This document shows, in pieces, positions 59,565 through 64,000 of a stretch of DNA of 64,000 nt (its first letter is position 1; each line of letters opens with the position of its first letter). This DNA is from Alicyclobacillus fastidiosus. Its GTDB lineage: Bacteria > Bacillota > Bacilli > Alicyclobacillales > Alicyclobacillaceae. The position numbers were made by a program, and so were the translations under genes. The stretch covers positions 140,940 to 204,939 of the forward strand of contig NZ_CP104068.1 in the NCBI RefSeq assembly GCF_026651875.1. Reading direction: 5' to 3'. The notes beneath the pieces were generated by a model that was not told the origin of the DNA, did not search any database, and saw nothing but the letters and a program-made list of their open reading frames with translations.

Positions 59565-59666
59565 TCTGCTAAACTGCACTTCTGCAATTCTGCTAATCTG
59601 CAAAAATGCACATCTGCATTTCTGCGATCTGCTAATCTGTAAAACTGTACATCTGCATTTTTGCTT
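59565..59666. repeat. Third TTCTGCAN-type 8-bp array
   Basis: About 12-13 units in 8-bp phase (TTCTGCTA, AACTGCAC, TTCTGCAA, ATCTGCAA, AAATGCAC and so on), same unit as replicon A, 42 kb away from its parA/parB. One phase slip near 59630. Confidence 0.75.
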
Positions 59667-59675
59667 ATGAAGAAC

Positions 59676-60488
59676 TTAACTTCGACTGGTGAAGATCTTA
59701 TCCAACACGTCGTCCGCAACAATCCTTAAGTTTTTCATATTGGGATTTGCGATTAGCTTTTTAAATGCTACCAAAATCATGCCACTCGCAATACGTTTTA
59801 GGGGCCAAAATACCCCTTGGGAGAGTACATTTCTGTTTCCTATTCTAACCGACTCCATGCCGGAAAAAGACATACTACCGTGAACACAATCGTTTCGCAT
59901 ATTAAATGCTCGGTCTAGAGTTTCACGATATTCGTTAGCTTCCTTTCGAGATGATGCTAGGAGTATTTGAACGGCTAATTTCATGAAATCTGACGAGGCA
60001 TTCTTATCGAATACACCTTCAAATGCGAAAATAAGCTGTAGGAAACTGTCCATTTCAACGTACTCTTTATTTACGGCTTTGCACAATCGATAGATTGGCC
60101 ATAAATTTAAGTGCCACTTTTCGGACAGCTGTTTCAGTAGATTTGAGAAAACTCCCAACGTCTTGCTATCAAAAATAACAGGGAATGTAAATTCAGCAGT
60201 AGTTAATTCGCTTGCGCGAATACCACCAAGACTTTCGATTTCAAACAATCCACCGCCTACGTGTTCGTCAGAAAAGCTTGGCATGATTACATATTCACAG
60301 TGGTAAAAAAGGTGCGTGGCCGCGCGGAATACTGCGCCCAATTCCTGAACAAGTGCCTTACAGCGATGCCATCCTTCTATATAGTCTTGGGTAAATACAT
60401 CGGTGCCCACATCTTTGATCGAAGTGTTAAGTTCTATTTGAAATATCGCAATTCCCTTTGCGTTATTCAGGCGTGACTTGTCTATTAG
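59676..60488 (-). pseudogene. HEPN-domain protein, C-terminal part (split by IS)
   Basis: Continues in frame from the N-terminal part at 62123-62384 across one copy of the duplicated CTATTAG: ...DETLI | DKSRLNNAKGIAIFQIEL. The C-terminal region has RNDCVH, the R-x4-H motif of HEPN ribonuclease folds, in FNMRNDCVHGSMSF near residue 295 of the rebuilt 355-aa protein; the rest (LLASSRKEANEYRETLDRAF) fits an Apea-like HEPN. HEPN proteins often act in toxin or abortive-infection systems. Confidence 0.75.
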
Positions 60489-62122
60489 AGCGTGTCCGAA
60501 AAGCCCGCAATTTTGAGTAAATAGCAAAACGCACCGATCCGCAAAACTGGTAAAATTGAAGGTATCCAGCCGTCAAATTTTCCAGTTCTGGAGGTGCGTT
60601 TTTCCATAGATTTGCAGTTAGACCTGCTTCCATACGCCTATTATAACACGCTTGGCTTCGACCCCGAACTCATTGATTACGTAGATCACATTGACGACTC
60701 ATTCCTGGACCTGCTCGTCGGACCCCTGTACGACAAGAGAGGACGCAGACCCGCATCTCCAATCGCCTATTTCCGGATGCACTATCTGTATTTCACTAGG
60801 CCGGAGATTACCTCATTCCGTCAATTGTGCAAACAGTTGCGAGACCCAAAGAACCAGGCGTGGCGCAGCTTCATCGGTGTACCCAATCCAGCAAAGGTTC
60901 CGTCACACCAGAGCCTGAGTGACTTCCGTAACAAAGTAGGGCCGGACGTATTCGAACAAATTCGTGACGAGTTTATACGTCAATCCATTCACATGGAGGG
61001 ATTCATCCAGGACACCCTCGCCGCTATTGACTCTCGTCCGATTTACGCCAATGTCAACGGATACAAGAAAAAACGCTGCGATTGTGAGGTTAAGTCAGTT
61101 TGCACATGTGAAAAAACGTTTTCTGACCCGGACGCCACCTATGGGGCACAGCGCAGCAAGGTGAACCAGAACCGTTTCTTCGTTGGTTACCGGAAGCACT
61201 CGATTGCAGTAAGAACATCTCAAGGACCTGTGGCCTTGTTGTCTATCCTTAAGCCTGCGAATGTGGGCGACATTCGAGTGATGCTTCCACTGATAGAGAA
61301 ACTCCGGCAGATTAACGAAATGCGCACTCAGTATCTCGTTGCCGACATGGGTTACATAGATGCGGATGACCAGAAGGAGGCATACCACAAACACAGTATG
61401 GCTGTGGTTACAGGGTTTCGCAGTGGTATGGTGATGCCAGAGGAATGTAATGAACATGGGCAACCTGAGTGCGAACAAGGCGAACGACTGATTTGGGATG
61501 GCTTTGACTGGGAAACGGCCACTTCCTGGTTTCGTGGGGACTCAGAGAAATGCCAGTCATGCCCGCTATCCGGGGTATGCAGCAGGCAATTCGAATTTTC
61601 CTTTGACGACAAACCGATTGCATACGGCCCGGTGCCACAAGGCACCATGCTGCATGCCCAGATGCTTGATTTCAGAAGGCAGATTGAGCTGTCCTTTGCG
61701 CAAGAGTCCAATGAGTTGACAACAGTTATGAAACACAAGAAGGTGCCTGTACGAACAAACAAACGAGTACAGTCCTTCTTCACCATGCAGGATATATTCC
61801 AGCTCATGCAGGCGAGGATAGGTCACATTCGAGAGACCATGCTGCCTGATGACCACATAGAGCGAATTACACAAATGTATACAGTCCAGGCCGAGCAATT
61901 GAAACTCGATATCGCTGCATAGGCAAGCAGAACCTGGAAAATAAACAAAAGCCAATGTTACTGACAAGGGGTTCGTGCGCCCATTTTCAAGGGTGAGCAG
62001 GCAATGTGTTCCCATACGGAGGCATTCACCAAATTACCAAGTAAACTTATCCCATATCAGGAAGCCTGTATTCATGTATTTGGCTAGACATTTACTCGAA
62101 TCGGATGCTTTTCGGACAACCT
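60489..62122 (+). mobile_element. IS1182-like element, copy B
   Basis: 1634 bp, same length and ends as 33585-35218, opposite orientation. Duplication CTATTAG at 60482-60488 and 62123-62129. Inserted into the HEPN gene. Confidence 0.93.
60594..61922 (+). CDS. IS1182-like transposase, copy B
   Basis: 442 aa, differing from copy A by three substitutions (Val/Ile near 27, Leu/Pro near 56, Lys/Glu near 318). Same DUF772 start, LAAIDSRPIYAN, Cys-rich insert and C-terminal block. Full length, likely active. Confidence 0.9.
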   Translation: MRFSIDLQLDLLPYAYYNTLGFDPELIDYVDHIDDSFLDLLVGPLYDKRGRRPASPIAYFRMHYLYFTRPEITSFRQLCKQLRDPKNQAWRSFIGVPNPAKVPSHQSLSDFRNKVGPDVFEQIRDEFIRQSIHMEGFIQDTLAAIDSRPIYANVNGYKKKRCDCEVKSVCTCEKTFSDPDATYGAQRSKVNQNRFFVGYRKHSIAVRTSQGPVALLSILKPANVGDIRVMLPLIEKLRQINEMRTQYLVADMGYIDADDQKEAYHKHSMAVVTGFRSGMVMPEECNEHGQPECEQGERLIWDGFDWETATSWFRGDSEKCQSCPLSGVCSRQFEFSFDDKPIAYGPVPQGTMLHAQMLDFRRQIELSFAQESNELTTVMKHKKVPVRTNKRVQSFFTMQDIFQLMQARIGHIRETMLPDDHIERITQMYTVQAEQLKLDIAA

Positions 62123-62384
62123 CTATTAGTGTTTCATCAATATTTGGATCACTGAAATAATCTTCAACGGACTTGTTTATAGGCTCAATAAATCCATATC
62201 TCCGATCTGGTAATACCGTTATTTTTGCAGAATCTATGTGTTCAGGAGCTATCCGTTCAAGCCCCCCCTTAAATCCGTATTCGATGTCTCGTTCCCATGG
62301 TTTGGTTGAGAGGATAGTCTTTGCAATAGATGTAAGTTCAAATACCAAAGGCTCAGAATCGGGAATTTGATAATACGTTGGCAC
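62123..62384 (-). pseudogene. HEPN-domain protein, N-terminal part (split by IS)
   Basis: From GTG 62384: MPTYYQIPDSEPLVFELTSI..., ending ...DPNIDETLI at the duplicated CTATTAG. Joined with 59676-60481 this gives one uninterrupted 355-aa frame (1068 nt). No good ribosome binding site is next to the GTG; the true start may be affected by the IS4 insertion 57 bp upstream. Confidence 0.7.
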
Positions 62385-62440
62385 ATCCAGGTGATATTGG
62401 TACTCATTTAAGTCCCCCCATAAAAAAGATTATTTCCTAA

Positions 62441-63956
62441 CTCAACTTTCGCAGAGTGAAATGTGTAGCTAGCCCTTGTGGCGTAAAGACTTGAACGGAT
62501 TAGAATATTAGCGTTGACAAATCAAAAGCACCACTTCCTTTGGTATAGTAAATGCGACCAAACACTACCATACCGGAAGAGGTGCTCTCCTATATGATAG
62601 GTTATGAGACGGAAAACAACAATCAATTGCCTGTCGAAATTCGTCCTGCCTTTCAAGAACTAAAGGTCCTTAAGCATCTGCGTAATGCTGGCATCACCAA
62701 GAGGTTTGGGGTTGCGTGTTCCTACCTATTCCAGCTTGTGTTTGTGCTCATCTTCCATCATCGAAACTGGTTTCAATTTCTTGATAGCGCAAAGTCAGAA
62801 TCATATCCTGGCAAGGATGCTGTGTACCGTTTTCTCAATCATGCCGGATTTGCATGGCGACGCTTTCTCCTATTGCTCAGTGTGGAGGCCGTGAACAAAA
62901 CCAGTTCGTTAACATCTGACAAGCGTGTCAGCGTATTCGTTGTCGATGACTCCATGTATGAGCGGAACAGGAGTAAGTGCGTGGAACTCTTGGCTCGATT
63001 CAAAGACCATGCACGGAATTGCTACTACAAGGGATTTCGTATGTTGACGTTAGGCTGGTCTGACGGTCATACATTCGTCCCAGTGGACTTTTCTCTCCTC
63101 AGTTCCGTCAAGTCGCAGATTCAAGGCTTGGGTCAATCGATTGATAAACGCACTCACGGATACAAACGCAGAATGGAATCACTTCTCCCGGCCCCAGATA
63201 TCATCCCTGCCATGATTGACCGTGCTCTGTCTGCTGGAATGAATGCCTCGTACGTATTGATGGACAGTTGGTTCACGCACGCTCCGTTGATTCAAGCCGT
63301 GCTGGATAGGGGACTGGACGTCATCGGAATGGTCAAGGCGGACAACAAACGATATTTACTCGACGGACGGTGCCTGTCCTTGCAAGAGCTGTACTACGCT
63401 GCTACGCCCGTTCAAAGTACGAAGAAAGGAATCTTAAGGTCCATACATACTCAACTGCGCCCAGGCATCCCGATCAAAATGGTGTTCGTTCGTCACCGAA
63501 CCAACAAGAAGGAATGGCTGGCTATCCTGTCTACAGATACGACGCTGACGGTCGAGAAAATCGTACAGATTTACGGCATTCGATGGGACATTGAAGTGTT
63601 CTTCAAATGCACAAAATCATTACTGCGTCTGCAGAAAGAGTTTCAAGGACGTTCCTATGACATGCTCATCAGCCACACGACGATTGTCTTTTCACGGTAT
63701 ATTCTGTTAGCTTGGCAGCACCGCCAGAGCACGGACAACCGTACATTGGGGAATCTATTTCTAATGCTCTGCGACGAAGTGAGCGAACTGGACTGGGCCA
63801 TCGCATTGAGCCAATTGGTTGAACTTGTAAATGATGTTTCCAAGAAGGCAGGCAAACGACTCTCGAAACTGATTCGCAGTCAACTACAGCGGTGGATCGA
63901 CGGTTTACCCAGCTATATCAAGGCATATCTCCCTGTTTTGGCCTGCGAAAGTTGAG
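62441..63956 (+). mobile_element. IS4-family element with 7-bp target duplication
   Basis: 1516 bp, ends CTCAACTTTCGCAG and its complement; direct repeat TTCCTAA at 62434-62440 and 63957-63963. The transposase stop codon lies inside the right end. Confidence 0.92.
62552..63955 (+). CDS. IS4-family transposase
   Basis: 467 aa. FVVDDSMYERNRSKCVELLARFKDH (first Asp), VLMDSWFTHAPLIQ (second Asp), and IYGIRWDIEVFFKCTKS matching the IS4 Y-x2-R-x3-E-x6-K signature. Same family as 26039-27412, including RMLTLGWSDGxxFVP and QSIDKRTHGYKRR. Intact. Confidence 0.92.
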   Translation: MRPNTTIPEEVLSYMIGYETENNNQLPVEIRPAFQELKVLKHLRNAGITKRFGVACSYLFQLVFVLIFHHRNWFQFLDSAKSESYPGKDAVYRFLNHAGFAWRRFLLLLSVEAVNKTSSLTSDKRVSVFVVDDSMYERNRSKCVELLARFKDHARNCYYKGFRMLTLGWSDGHTFVPVDFSLLSSVKSQIQGLGQSIDKRTHGYKRRMESLLPAPDIIPAMIDRALSAGMNASYVLMDSWFTHAPLIQAVLDRGLDVIGMVKADNKRYLLDGRCLSLQELYYAATPVQSTKKGILRSIHTQLRPGIPIKMVFVRHRTNKKEWLAILSTDTTLTVEKIVQIYGIRWDIEVFFKCTKSLLRLQKEFQGRSYDMLISHTTIVFSRYILLAWQHRQSTDNRTLGNLFLMLCDEVSELDWAIALSQLVELVNDVSKKAGKRLSKLIRSQLQRWIDGLPSYIKAYLPVLACES

Positions 63957-64000
63957 TTCCTAAATTGTCTATTGAAAACCATACTCCCTTGCTTAATGCA

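Noticed and set aside
1..64000. tRNA or rRNA genes
   Set aside because: No cloverleaf with a TTCGA-type T-loop and CCA end, and no rRNA-like sequence, was recognised on reading.

Overview
The window reads as part of a large, rearranged plasmid, or plasmid-derived chromosomal region, of a spore-forming Firmicute. An Alicyclobacillus-like Bacillus relative is the best guess. Support: Gram-positive ribosome binding sites with many GTG/TTG starts, a Spo0E-like protein, DeoR/Lrp/XRE regulators, and a transposon set (IS6/IS240-like, IS1634-like, IS4, IS5 and IS1182-like, IS256) common in that group. The genus is inference.

The most informative structure is a mirror image. A left replicon (about 1.8-17.8 kb) carries, from outside in, a repeated structured RNA, a small conserved protein, 11-bp iterons, a conserved Ala-rich protein, a PAS fragment, and parB-like/parA/rep genes on the minus strand. 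A right replicon (about 28.4-42.4 kb) carries diverged copies of the same items in inverted order on the opposite strands. Each rep-parA-parB module has its own centromere-like DNA: TTCTGCAN-type 8-bp tandem repeats on the left and GAGCRNNN-type 8-bp tandem repeats on the right. In both modules the 8-bp repeats also run through the parB-like coding sequence, where they encode an 8-residue protein repeat. Both rep leaders hold a terminator/attenuator hairpin with compensatory changes. The picture is two related, diverged plasmids fused head to head.

Between the replicons (18-28 kb) lie IS debris, a TetR regulator, a small glycosyltransferase locus (GT2 synthase, 48-aa membrane protein, secreted protein), XRE regulators and hypothetical genes. 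The right replicon also carries an FRG-domain protein, a MerR-like/coiled-coil protein, a membrane protein, a degenerate HU gene and a serine recombinase.

From 42.8 to 59.3 kb, three IS6-family copies in the same orientation bracket two more G+C-rich catabolic cassettes. The first has a truncated dhaL, a triosephosphate-isomerase-like gene, two DeoR regulators and a transaldolase (a tetrose/triose sugar pathway). The second has an Lrp regulator, a complete dipeptide/oligopeptide ABC transporter, an S9 peptidase and a DppA-type D-aminopeptidase (peptide scavenging). The window ends with a HEPN-domain gene split by an IS1182-like element with a perfect target duplication, and an intact IS4-family element.

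A 100-bp non-autonomous element with IS6-type ends occurs four times plus one fragment. It sits at gene-truncating junctions without target duplications, so it probably marks recombination or deletion scars.
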